Assembly: GCF_001005085.2 (NCBI RefSeq)
Contig: NZ_LBMU02000071.1
Location: 1-64,000, forward strand
Reading direction: 5' to 3'
Source of the DNA: Streptomyces humi
GTDB lineage: Bacteria > Actinomycetota > Actinomycetes > Streptomycetales > Streptomycetaceae
Length of the DNA stretch: 64,000 bases
Shown here: piece after piece, positions 16,864 to 24,377 of the stretch
Position numbering within the stretch: the stretch's first letter is position 1
How the letters are laid out: each line of letters begins with the position of its first letter
The notes under the pieces: generated by a model
Database searches by the model: none
What the model saw: only the letters and a program-made list of their open reading frames with translations
Told to the model about the DNA's origin: nothing
Made by a program: the position numbers and the translations under genes

Positions 16864-17340
16864 ATGGAAGCTCCCCCCACCACGGTCACCGTGAGTCGAA
16901 CACTCGCCCAGCGGCTCAGCGCCACGCCACGTGGCGCACGTCTGGCCCGTCAGCTCGCCGTCGCTCAACTCCACGTGTGGGGAGGGGGGTTCGCGTCGGA
17001 AGAGGTGGTCGACAAGGTGTCCGTGATCGTCGCGGAACTGGCCGCGAACGCCGTGACGCACGGCCGGGTGCCCGGCCGGGACTTCGAGTTGCGGCTGTCA
17101 CGGGTGACGGGAAGCGTGCGGGTCGAGGTGACCGACACCCGTCAGGACCGGCGGCCGCCCGCACCCGGGGCCGTGCGGGCGGCCCGGCCGCTGGACGACG
17201 GCGGGCGCGGGCTCGTGCTCGTGGACGCGCTGGCGGACCGTTGGGAGGTGCTGGACCGCGACGGCGTCGGCGCGCCGGGCAAGACCGTACGGGCCGAGGT
17301 CGACCTGCCGTTCCGGCGGCACCGCCGCGCGGTACCGTGA
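16864..17340 (+). CDS. ATP-binding protein (RsbW-like HATPase)
   Basis: A 158-residue stand-alone HATPase_c protein of the anti-sigma/SpoIIAB type. The N box is ELAANAVTHG and the glycine-rich lid is DDGGRGLVLVDALAD. It lacks a histidine phosphoacceptor domain, so it is a switch kinase or anti-sigma-like partner rather than a sensor kinase. It is divergent from the XRE-DUF5753/DUF397 pair, and these three families typically work together. The downstream membrane-protein gene begins six bases after its stop. Confidence 0.88.
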   Translation: MEAPPTTVTVSRTLAQRLSATPRGARLARQLAVAQLHVWGGGFASEEVVDKVSVIVAELAANAVTHGRVPGRDFELRLSRVTGSVRVEVTDTRQDRRPPAPGAVRAARPLDDGGRGLVLVDALADRWEVLDRDGVGAPGKTVRAEVDLPFRRHRRAVP

Positions 17341-17346
17341 CCGGGG

Positions 17347-18042
17347 GTGGTGCTCGACATGGAAGAGGCCGGGGGGACGGCACGGCTGCGGAAGTGGACC
17401 GTTCGGGGGCTGTGGACCGTACTGGCCGTGCCCGCCGGCGCCCTGCTGACCGCCGGTTCGTTCGGTATCGCGTACGGCGTGGACAGCACCCCCGACCGGT
17501 GGCCGACCGTCCTGCTCTTCGTCGGCGCCCTCGTCGCGACCGGCTGCCTGCTCGGAGTGGCCGGTCTTCTCCTCGACGCGCACCGGGAGTTCGGGAAACT
17601 CGACGTCGTGGCCGCGGTGTGCGTCGTGCTGACGACGGCCACGTTCACCTACACGCTGGAGCAGCAGGAACTGCACGACCGCGGCCGGGTCGAGCGGGCG
17701 GTCGTGACCTCGGTGTTCCAGGCGGGCGGCGCGGGCGGCCTGAGCGACGGCGGGCGGGTGGCCCGGCTGGCCGATCCGGCCGGCCGTCCGCTGACCGGGA
17801 CCGTGGGCGCGGGAAGCCTCGCCGTGGGCGACCGGCTCACCGTGACCGTGGACCCCGAGGGCAGGTTCGCGGTGCGGCGGGGTGCCCGGCCGGCGACCCC
17901 CCGTTTCTGGTGGGCGGTCTCCGTCGCGCTGGCCGCCGTCCAGGCCCTGGTCTGCTCGGTGATCGGGTACTCCACGGCCGTGCGGAACGAGTGGTTCTGG
18001 CAGGCGCGGCGGCGCCGGGCCGCGGCCGGGAAGTCCGTGTGA
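17347..18042 (+). CDS. Membrane protein (DUF3592-like)
   Basis: About 231 residues from GTG 17347, or 227 from ATG 17359. Three hydrophobic helices lie in the first half (LWTVLAVPAGALLTAG, VLLFVGALVATGCLLGVAG, VVAAVCVVLTTATFTY). A small beta-rich extracytoplasmic region follows, then a final helix (VSVALAAVQALVCSVIGYS) and a basic tail. The arrangement resembles DUF3592 membrane proteins. It may be co-transcribed with the ATP-binding protein gene. Function unknown. Confidence 0.7.
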   Translation: MVLDMEEAGGTARLRKWTVRGLWTVLAVPAGALLTAGSFGIAYGVDSTPDRWPTVLLFVGALVATGCLLGVAGLLLDAHREFGKLDVVAAVCVVLTTATFTYTLEQQELHDRGRVERAVVTSVFQAGGAGGLSDGGRVARLADPAGRPLTGTVGAGSLAVGDRLTVTVDPEGRFAVRRGARPATPRFWWAVSVALAAVQALVCSVIGYSTAVRNEWFWQARRRRAAAGKSV

Positions 18043-18089
18043 CGGGCCCCGGGGGACGGGCGCACCCGGCGTCCCCCAGGGCCCGGACG

Positions 18090-18848
18090 TCAGCTGGAGA
18101 CGCCGAGGGTGAGCGTGCCGGTGTAGCCGGCGGAGGTGGAACCGGTGACGGTCATGAGGCCCGAGGAGGCGCCTCCGTCGTCGTAGATGCCGTCCTGGGC
18201 GAGCGTGGTGCGGGTGACCGTGTTGGTGGAGTACGGCGAGACCTTGGCGACCGCCGTGGTGATGGTCTCGGCGACGAAGAGCTGGCCGGTGTGCACGGTG
18301 GAACCGCCGGTGAAGGAGCCGTCCGAGGTCAGGGTGACGCCGGTGTGCACCTTCACGTGGATGTGGACGCAGCGGCCCCGGTACCAGCCCGGGTAGATGG
18401 TCGTGATGTTGGCGACCCCGCTGGAGTCGGTGAGCACACCGCCGCGCAGGAAGGTGCCGTCGTCGGTCTCGTTGTGCCCGTTGGCGCCGACGTAGCCCGA
18501 GTACTCGCCGAGCGCGTCGGCGTGCCAGACCTCGACCAGCGCGTTCGGGATCACGGTGCAGGCGGAGTTGACGACGGTGAGGGCGAGGGCGAGCGTGATG
18601 CCCGGCTTGCCTTCGGTGATGTTGCTGCGGACCAGCGCCCCGTCGAGGTAGTAGGGGCCTTCGGTCATCTCCTCCGTGAGCGAGCAGACCGCCGCCGCGG
18701 CGGCCGGCTGGAGATCGGGGGCGGCGACTGCCGCGGGGGCCTCGGTCGAGACCGCTGCGCCCACGGCCAGGGCAGCGGCGGTCGTCCCGGTGGCGACGAG
18801 TACGGTACGGCGCCCGACGGAGCGGGCGGCATCTGAGGTGTCTGTCAT
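18090..18848 (-). CDS. Secreted intradiol dioxygenase-like protein
   Basis: A 252-residue protein from ATG 18848 (GTG 18854 is an alternative; no clear ribosome-binding site is seen). A twin-arginine signal (GRRTVLVATGTTAAALAVG) precedes the mature part. The intradiol-dioxygenase beta-sandwich is recognisable: EGPYYLDGALVRSNITEG, VEVWHADALGEYSGY, YPGWYRGRCVHIHVKV. Iron ligands of the family (two Tyr and two His) appear as Tyr in YPGWYRGR and His in HIHVKV. Secreted members attack catechols, including lignin-derived ones. It stands alone between divergent and convergent neighbours. Confidence 0.87.
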   Translation of the reverse strand: MTDTSDAARSVGRRTVLVATGTTAAALAVGAAVSTEAPAAVAAPDLQPAAAAAVCSLTEEMTEGPYYLDGALVRSNITEGKPGITLALALTVVNSACTVIPNALVEVWHADALGEYSGYVGANGHNETDDGTFLRGGVLTDSSGVANITTIYPGWYRGRCVHIHVKVHTGVTLTSDGSFTGGSTVHTGQLFVAETITTAVAKVSPYSTNTVTRTTLAQDGIYDDGGASSGLMTVTGSTSAGYTGTLTLGVSS

Positions 18849-18963
18849 GGACACGGCACCGTAGGAAGGGTTTCTGTTCGCGGGCTGTCAGTTCTGCAAA
18901 GTGGGCCACAGTCAAGTCGTCGGTTGAGACAGCCGGGTTGACACGTGAACCCTGTGCGAACCG

Positions 18964-18992
18964 TTGACCGCAAAACGATTCGATTCTACGGT
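18964..18992 (+). promoter_or_regulatory. Promoter of the second arabinanase gene
   Basis: TTGACC and TACGGT with a 17-bp spacer; TACGGTCC, the TTCGA upstream of it and the -35 are in the same register as the promoter at 3496. After one missing base the similarity continues to 19029. The shared block indicates a duplicated control region in front of two arabinanase transcription units 15 kb apart. Confidence 0.6.
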
Positions 18993-19013
18993 CCGTCCGA
19001 ATTGGCGATCGCC

Positions 19014-19029
19014 GTTCGATATTCCGGAC
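19014..19029. promoter_or_regulatory. Candidate operator of the IclR regulon (site B)
   Basis: GTTCGATATTCCGGAC matches 14 of 16 positions of the shared palindrome. It ends 21 bp before the GTG start, between the predicted -10 and the AAGGAGG ribosome-binding site. Confidence 0.6.
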
Positions 19030-19050
19030 GAATGAAGAAGGAGGCTTCGC

Positions 19051-20013
19051 GTGAGCCGCACCCGAACCGCACTTCTCGCCCTCCCCGCCGCACTCCTGCT
19101 CGCCCTGGTCCCCACGACCGCTTCGGCCTACCCCAACCCGGGCACCGTCACGGGCGACGTGGTCGTCCACGACCCGACGATGATCCGCACCTCCGCGGGC
19201 CGCTACCTGCTGTACTCCACCGGCGGCGGCCTCGCGTACAAGACGTCCACCGACCGGACCGCCTTCACGGCGGGCGCCGACGCGTTCACCACCAAGCCGG
19301 GCTGGTGGTCGTCGTACGCCACCGAGGCGTGGGCGCCGGACATCTCCTACCACGGTGGCAAGTACCTGATGTACTACGCCGTCTCCACCTTCGGCTCCAA
19401 CACCTCGGCCATCGGATTGGCCGGTTCCACGACGGGGCTGCCGGGCTCCTGGTCGGACTACGGCATCGTCTACACCTCGACGTCGTCCAGCGACTACAAC
19501 GCCATCGACCCCAACCTCTTCGTCGACGACGACGGCAAGTGGTGGCTGTCGTTCGGGAGTTGGTGGACCGGGATCAAGATGATCCGCATCGACCCGTCGA
19601 CCGGCAAGCAGTACGCGGGCGACACCGCCCGCCGCTCCCTGGCCGCGCGGCCCACCGGCAGCAAGGCGGTGGAGGCGCCGTACATCGTCAAACGCAACGG
19701 CTACTACTACCTCTTCGCCTCGTACGACCTGTGCTGCCAGGGCACCAGCTCGACGTACAAGGTGAAGGTGGGACGGGCCACGTCGGTCGCCGGTCCCTAC
19801 TACGACAAGAGCGGGGTGGCGATGACCGACAACGGCGGCACGGCCGTCCTGGAGTCCCACGGCGCGGTCATCGGCCCCGGCGGCGAGTCCGTCATGAACG
19901 ACACGGACGGCGACCTGATCGTCTACCACTACTACGACGGCAACGACAGCGGCACGCCCAAGCTCGGCATCAACCTGCTGAACTGGAGCACCGGCTGGCC
20001 GGTCGCCTACTGA
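19051..20013 (+). CDS. Secreted GH43 arabinan endo-1,5-alpha-L-arabinosidase (paralogue)
   Basis: A 320-residue protein from GTG 19051 behind AAGGAGG. It has a Sec signal peptide ending in TASA. GH43 residues are present: Asp in VVHDPTM, Asp in NAIDPNLF and Glu in AVEAPYI. It is collinear with the enzyme at 6795, including YYYLFASYDLCCQG and a final block ending GWPVAY, so the two are paralogues. The sequence divergence and separate position suggest different chain-length or branching preferences (inference). It is monocistronic and carries the same promoter and operator block as the arabinan operon. Confidence 0.93.
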   Translation: MSRTRTALLALPAALLLALVPTTASAYPNPGTVTGDVVVHDPTMIRTSAGRYLLYSTGGGLAYKTSTDRTAFTAGADAFTTKPGWWSSYATEAWAPDISYHGGKYLMYYAVSTFGSNTSAIGLAGSTTGLPGSWSDYGIVYTSTSSSDYNAIDPNLFVDDDGKWWLSFGSWWTGIKMIRIDPSTGKQYAGDTARRSLAARPTGSKAVEAPYIVKRNGYYYLFASYDLCCQGTSSTYKVKVGRATSVAGPYYDKSGVAMTDNGGTAVLESHGAVIGPGGESVMNDTDGDLIVYHYYDGNDSGTPKLGINLLNWSTGWPVAY

Positions 20014-20224
20014 GCGGGTCGGGGCGGCACCCGCGGTTCCCGTGGAGCCGGGGGCCGTGGGCGTGGCGGTGGGCGTGGCGGACTCCGCCCGTGGTGTCGG
20101 TGCCGCGGGCCGGGCCGCCGCGAACAGCGCGGTCAGGGCGCAGTATCCAGGGTGGTCAGGACGCGGTGCGTGGTCATCGTCTCCCCGTCCGGTCCGGGCG
20201 TGCGGTCGTGCCCGTGTTCCTTCG

Positions 20225-20866
20225 TCAGCCGCCGCCGCCCATGCCGCCCCGGGCGGCGACCATCGTCGTCGGCAGTCCGCGCACGGCCTTCTCCAGACCG
20301 GGTGCGAGGGCGGCGAGCCGCCCCGTGCAGGCGTCGATCCGGGCCCGGTGCGTCTTCCGGTCCCGCCGGGACACGACCGAGCGGACGCCGCCCGCCGTGG
20401 CCAGCGCCAGCAGCGCCGCGTCGACGGCCGGGAGGTCGGGCACCGGACCGTCCCCGTGCAGCACCGCGGAGACCCGGGCGCGCACGGCTGCGGGCACGGC
20501 GGGGTCCGTCACGGTCACCCGCCGGCTGCCGAGGAAGGTGCGGGGCGCGTGCACGGTGAGCAGGCCCGCGGCGGCGAGCCGGTCCTCCAGCCCGGTCAGG
20601 GTCCGTTTGCGGTGCCGGCGCACCAGGTGCTTCCAGTCGTGCCCGGCGGCGTCGCGCAGCACCCCGTCCAGGACCGGGTCACCGGTCGGCGTGGTGCCGG
20701 ACACGGCCACCGAGCCGTCGCCGTCCTCCCGCAGCCGCCCGCGCAGCGCGAGGTCGACCAGGGCGGCGGCACGGACCAGCAGCTCGGTCCGGGAACGGTC
20801 GTAGGGGCCCTCGGCGGTCTCGTCGTGGGCGAGCAGGTACACGAGGCGGGTCAGGTCGTCGGTCAC
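20225..20866 (-). CDS. GPP34 (GOLPH3-like) family protein
   Basis: A 213-residue cytosolic protein of the GPP34 family: LTRLVYLLAHDE at the start, then ELLVRAAALVDLALRGRL. In eukaryotes GOLPH3 binds phosphatidylinositol-4-phosphate; bacterial members are frequent in actinomycetes and of unknown role. The C-terminus ends in a glycine run (GGMGGGG). It is transcribed in the same direction as the two-component genes upstream but 132 bp away. The 20014-20224 gap before its end shows no gene. Confidence 0.85.
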   Translation of the reverse strand: MTDDLTRLVYLLAHDETAEGPYDRSRTELLVRAAALVDLALRGRLREDGDGSVAVSGTTPTGDPVLDGVLRDAAGHDWKHLVRRHRKRTLTGLEDRLAAAGLLTVHAPRTFLGSRRVTVTDPAVPAAVRARVSAVLHGDGPVPDLPAVDAALLALATAGGVRSVVSRRDRKTHRARIDACTGRLAALAPGLEKAVRGLPTTMVAARGGMGGGG

Positions 20867-20998
20867 ACCTCGACGCTAGGGCCGGCCGCCCCGGCACCGG
20901 ATCGGCCACGGGAACGGACCGGCACTGGGAGCACAGGAGGATCGCGGCCCTGTCTCCTACCTGAGGAGGAGCCGGCCCGCGGCGGGGACGGGGCGTCC

Positions 20999-21670
20999 TC
21001 AGGGGCGTCCTCGGGGGCGGCGCGGTTCCACGAGCCCGTGGTCGTAGGCGGCGACGACGGCCTGGACGCGGTCGCGCAGACCCAGTTTGCGCAGCACCGC
21101 GGTGACGTGGTTCTTGACGGTGGCCTCCGACAGACCGAGCCGGCCGGCGATCTCCGCGTTCGACAGGGCCTGTCCGATCAGGGTCAGCACCTCCCGCTCC
21201 CGGCCGGACAGCTCCCGCAGGGACGGCGGCGGCGCCGGGTCGGGCGTGGTGCGCAGGAAGCGGTCCAGGACCCGGCTCAGCACGGCGGGTGCCAGCAGCG
21301 CGTCGCCGCGCGCGGTGACCCGGATCGCCTCGACGAGCTCGGCGGGGCGGATGTCCTTGAGCAGGAAGCCGCTCGCCCCGGCCCGCAGGGCGGCGACGAC
21401 GTGCGCGTCCACGTCCCAGGTGGTCAGCACGAGCACCCGGGCCCGGCCGCCGTCCGCCACGATCCGCCGGGTCGCCTCGATCCCGTCCAGCACGGGCATG
21501 CGTACGTCCATCAGCACGACGTCCGGCGCCCGTTCCCGGGCCAGCCGCACCGCCTCCCGCCCGTCGGACGCCTCGCCGACCACCTCCAGGTCGTCCCGGG
21601 CGTCGATGATCATGCGGAATCCGGTACGGACCAGGGCCTGGTCGTCGGCCACCAGCACGCGCAACGTCAT
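20999..21670 (-). CDS. NarL/LuxR-family response regulator
   Basis: A 223-residue response regulator. The receiver domain has the acidic pair VADD, phospho-acceptor Asp55 in VVLMDVRMP, Thr in LTTWD and Lys in FLLKDI. A LuxR-type helix-turn-helix closes the protein (SGREREVLTLIGQALSNAEIA, then LSEATVKNHVTAVLRKLGL). It is coupled by a four-base overlap to the upstream sensor kinase and is its cognate partner. Target genes are not evident; the divergently read hydroxylase/methyltransferase pair is one candidate. Confidence 0.95.
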   Translation of the reverse strand: MTLRVLVADDQALVRTGFRMIIDARDDLEVVGEASDGREAVRLARERAPDVVLMDVRMPVLDGIEATRRIVADGGRARVLVLTTWDVDAHVVAALRAGASGFLLKDIRPAELVEAIRVTARGDALLAPAVLSRVLDRFLRTTPDPAPPPSLRELSGREREVLTLIGQALSNAEIAGRLGLSEATVKNHVTAVLRKLGLRDRVQAVVAAYDHGLVEPRRPRGRP

Positions 21671-22917
21671 GAGGCATCCTCCACCGGCAGCCGCGCCGCC
21701 ACCTCGAACCCGCCGCCGGGCAGCGGCCCGGCACGCAGACTGCCACCCACCAGCCGGGCCCGCTCCCGCATCCCCACCACTCCACGCCCGGCCCCCACCA
21801 CTCCACGCCGGGCCCCCGCCACACCATGCCCCGCACCCTTCGGGGCGGCCCCCGCCGAGACCGTCTCGTCCGGGCGGCCCCGGCCGACCGAAACCCCCGG
21901 CCGGGTACGGCCGTTGTCCACCACCGTCACCCGCACACCCGCCCCGTCGGCCACCACCCGTACCCGCACCTCGTCGGCGCCGGCCGCGTGGCGCAGCGCG
22001 TTGGTGAGGGCCTCCTGGACGATCCGGTACGCCGCCAGGTCCACCGCCGCCGGCAGTCCGTCGAGGGGACCCTCCCGGCTCATGCGCACGGCCAGTCCGG
22101 CCGCCCGTACCGCGTCGGCCAGTTCGTCCAGCCGCGCGAGCGACGGCGTCCGCTGCCCGGCCCCGTCCTGCGGCGCCTCGGCGTCCGGCCCGAACGCCCG
22201 CAGCAGCAACCGCAGTTCGCCCAGTGCCGAGCGGGCGCCCGTCTCGATGGCGCGCAGTGCCTGCCGGGCCTGGTCGGGCCGCTCGGTGAACACGTCGTCG
22301 GCGGCGCCCGCCTGGACGACCACCACCGACAGCGTGTGCGCCACGACGTCGTGCACCTCACGCGCGATCCGCGCCCGCTCCTCCAGCACCGCCCGGCGCG
22401 TCTCCGCCCGTGTCCGGGCCCGCTGCGCCCTGCGCCACTGCCCCGCGGTCCACGCCAGCACCACCGTCAGCACGAAGACCGCGAGCCCCGCGGGGCCGCC
22501 CGCGCCGAACGCCAGCGGCGCCGGCAGGCACATCGCCACGAGCGCCGCCAGCGACACCCGCCGGGGCATCACCGCCGACAGCACGCACAGCGCGAGCTGC
22601 GCCCCGAGGAGCGCCCCGGTCAGGCTCACCGCGGGCAGCAGCGCCCACACCGCGAGCCCCGTCAGCGCGGTCGCGGCCAGCACGGCGACCGGGGCCCGCA
22701 CCAGCCACCGCAGCGCGCAGACCTGCGCGAGGACCAGCGCCACGGCCACCGGCAGCCGCCCGCCGTGCTCCGTACCGGCGACGGCCACGGAGGTCCCGAG
22801 GACCCCGAGCACCAGCCCGGCCGACCCCCACCACAGCGCCCGCACCGTCCGCGGCGACAACTCGCTCCGCGCCCCGTCGGCGAACTCGTCGTCCGGCTCC
22901 CCGCTGCTGTGTTCCAC
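21667..22917 (-). CDS. Sensor histidine kinase (DesK/NarX type)
   Basis: A 416-residue kinase from GTG 22917. The N-terminal half holds about five or six membrane helices without a sizeable extracellular sensor domain, suggesting sensing within the membrane. HisKA_3 has the phospho-acceptor His in REVHDVVAHTLS; HATPase has the N box EALTNALRHA and DNGRT. The segment that is usually a single GxxGMRERA is expanded to three seven-residue units (GVAGARR, GVVGAGR, GVVGMRE; residues 365-385), matching a 21-bp tandem repeat. It is coupled to its response regulator downstream. Confidence 0.93.
   Translation of the reverse strand: MEHSSGEPDDEFADGARSELSPRTVRALWWGSAGLVLGVLGTSVAVAGTEHGGRLPVAVALVLAQVCALRWLVRAPVAVLAATALTGLAVWALLPAVSLTGALLGAQLALCVLSAVMPRRVSLAALVAMCLPAPLAFGAGGPAGLAVFVLTVVLAWTAGQWRRAQRARTRAETRRAVLEERARIAREVHDVVAHTLSVVVVQAGAADDVFTERPDQARQALRAIETGARSALGELRLLLRAFGPDAEAPQDGAGQRTPSLARLDELADAVRAAGLAVRMSREGPLDGLPAAVDLAAYRIVQEALTNALRHAAGADEVRVRVVADGAGVRVTVVDNGRTRPGVSVGRGRPDETVSAGAAPKGAGHGVAGARRGVVGAGRGVVGMRERARLVGGSLRAGPLPGGGFEVAARLPVEDAS
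21763..21825 (-). repeat. 21-bp in-frame tandem repeat in the kinase gene
   Basis: Three near-identical 21-bp units (CCCCACCACTCCACGC core on the + strand) encode seven-residue repeats in the ATP-lid region of the kinase. Copy number can change without altering frame. Confidence 0.75.
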
Positions 22918-23119
22918 ACCCCGAGGCTAGGGGCTGTCCGGCGGCTCGTGCCGCAGCCGCGGGGTGTGGCACGCCCACCTGCCGCGGGCCGGTCGCCGCC
23001 CTCGCCCTCTGTAATCGAACGGCTGCCCTTTAGGGGTAATCCACGTAGTTCACCCGACTGTATCCAGGATCCAGGTGATATGAAGCACCTTGATCAATAA
23101 GCGACTTCAGAAGGCGGGC

Positions 23120-24292
23120 ATGGCAGAAGTACAGGCCGGAGTGGTGATCGTCGGTGCCGGCCCCGCAGGGCTCGTGCTGGGGAACCTGCTCCTGGACCGC
23201 GGCGTCGACTGCGTCGTCCTGGAGCGGCGGAGCCGGGCCGCGGTGGAGGGCCGGGCCCGCGCCGGATTCCTCGCGGCCCACTCCGTGCGCGTCCTCACCG
23301 AGAACGGCCTGGCGGCCGGTCTGCTCGCCCGCGGCAGGACCCACACCACCTGCCGGTTCCGCAGCGAGCGCGGCGAGTTCACCCTCGACTACGCCGGTCT
23401 GGGCCGCGGCGAGGTGCACACCGTCTACCCCCAGCAGGAACTGGTCCGCGACCTGGTCGCCGAGTTCCTGCGGCGCGGCGGCGACCTCAGGTTCGGCGTC
23501 GAGGCGGCGGACGTCACCGACGGCCGGGTCCGCCTCCGCGACGGCACGGACGTCACCGGCCGGTACGTCGCCGGCTGCGACGGACACCGGGGCGCCGGCC
23601 GCGCAGCCCTCACCGCCCGCGGTGTCCCTGCCGCCCGCTGGGACCACGGCGTCTCCTGGCTCGCCGTGCTGGCCGCCGCCCCGCCCAGCATGCCAGCCAC
23701 CGGATACGCCCTGCACGAGCGCGGCTTCGCCGGCCACATGGCGCGCACGGCCGCGGTCACCCGGTACTACCTCCAGTGCCCGCGCGGCACCGCCCCCGCC
23801 GACTGGAGCGAGGACCGGATCTGGGCCGAACTGGCGACCCGGATGCGCGCCGCCGAGTTCGGGCCGCTGCGCGAGGGCGCCGTCCTGGAGAAGACCGTCG
23901 TCGACCTCCGTTCCGACGTGCTGGAGTCCCCGGGCACCGGGCGGCTGTGGCTGGCCGGGGACGCGGCCGGGCTGATCAGCCCCTCGGCGGCCAAGGGCGC
24001 CAACCTCGCCGTGCTCCAGGCCGAGTCGCTGGCCCGCGCCTTCGAGGCGGTGCTGCTGCGCGGTGACGAGAGCGGCCTCGCCCGGTACGCCGCCGACTGC
24101 CTGCCCCGGGTGTGGCGGGCCCATGAGTTCTCGCACTGGATGAGCGGCCTGCTGCACGGCCCCGCCGACGCCGGCGACGGCGACCGGGACGAGGCCAGGT
24201 ACGGACGGGCGCTCCAGTACGCCCGGCTGGAGAGCCTGCGCACCTCCCGCCGCCACCAGGACTTCTTCGCCGAGAACTACACCGGCATCTGA
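23120..24292 (+). CDS. FAD-dependent monooxygenase, 4-hydroxybenzoate hydroxylase-like
   Basis: A 390-residue group A flavoprotein hydroxylase, the normal length for PobA-type enzymes. The dinucleotide fold is VVIVGAGPAGLVLGNLL followed by Glu in VVLERRS. The PobA-like RARAGFLAAHSV, the DG motif GCDGHRGAGR and the second FAD motif WLAGDAAGLISPSAAKG are visible. It should add a hydroxyl group ortho to a phenolic OH using NAD(P)H and oxygen. The start ATG follows AAGGCGGG. The next gene, 85 bp on, encodes a methyltransferase, suggesting hydroxylation then methylation of an aromatic compound (inference). Confidence 0.88.
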   Translation: MAEVQAGVVIVGAGPAGLVLGNLLLDRGVDCVVLERRSRAAVEGRARAGFLAAHSVRVLTENGLAAGLLARGRTHTTCRFRSERGEFTLDYAGLGRGEVHTVYPQQELVRDLVAEFLRRGGDLRFGVEAADVTDGRVRLRDGTDVTGRYVAGCDGHRGAGRAALTARGVPAARWDHGVSWLAVLAAAPPSMPATGYALHERGFAGHMARTAAVTRYYLQCPRGTAPADWSEDRIWAELATRMRAAEFGPLREGAVLEKTVVDLRSDVLESPGTGRLWLAGDAAGLISPSAAKGANLAVLQAESLARAFEAVLLRGDESGLARYAADCLPRVWRAHEFSHWMSGLLHGPADAGDGDRDEARYGRALQYARLESLRTSRRHQDFFAENYTGI

Positions 24293-24324
24293 TCCTCCGG
24301 GGCCCATGAGCCCCGGTTCTCCCC

Positions 24325-24366
24325 ACCTCACGATCAACACCTCACGATCAACACCTCACGATCAAC
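24325..24366 (+). repeat. 14-bp tandem repeat, three copies
   Basis: ACCTCACGATCAAC occurs three times in a row, immediately before the methyltransferase start codon. The copies occupy the leader where a ribosome-binding site would be expected, and only a weak ACGGGAA remains between the repeat and the ATG. Confidence 0.85.
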
Positions 24367-24377
24367 GGGAATTCTTC

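Noticed and set aside
23090-23119. Earlier start for the PobA-like hydroxylase
   Set aside because: Ten extra residues precede the normal FAD-fold N-terminus, and AAGGCGGG points to ATG 23120.
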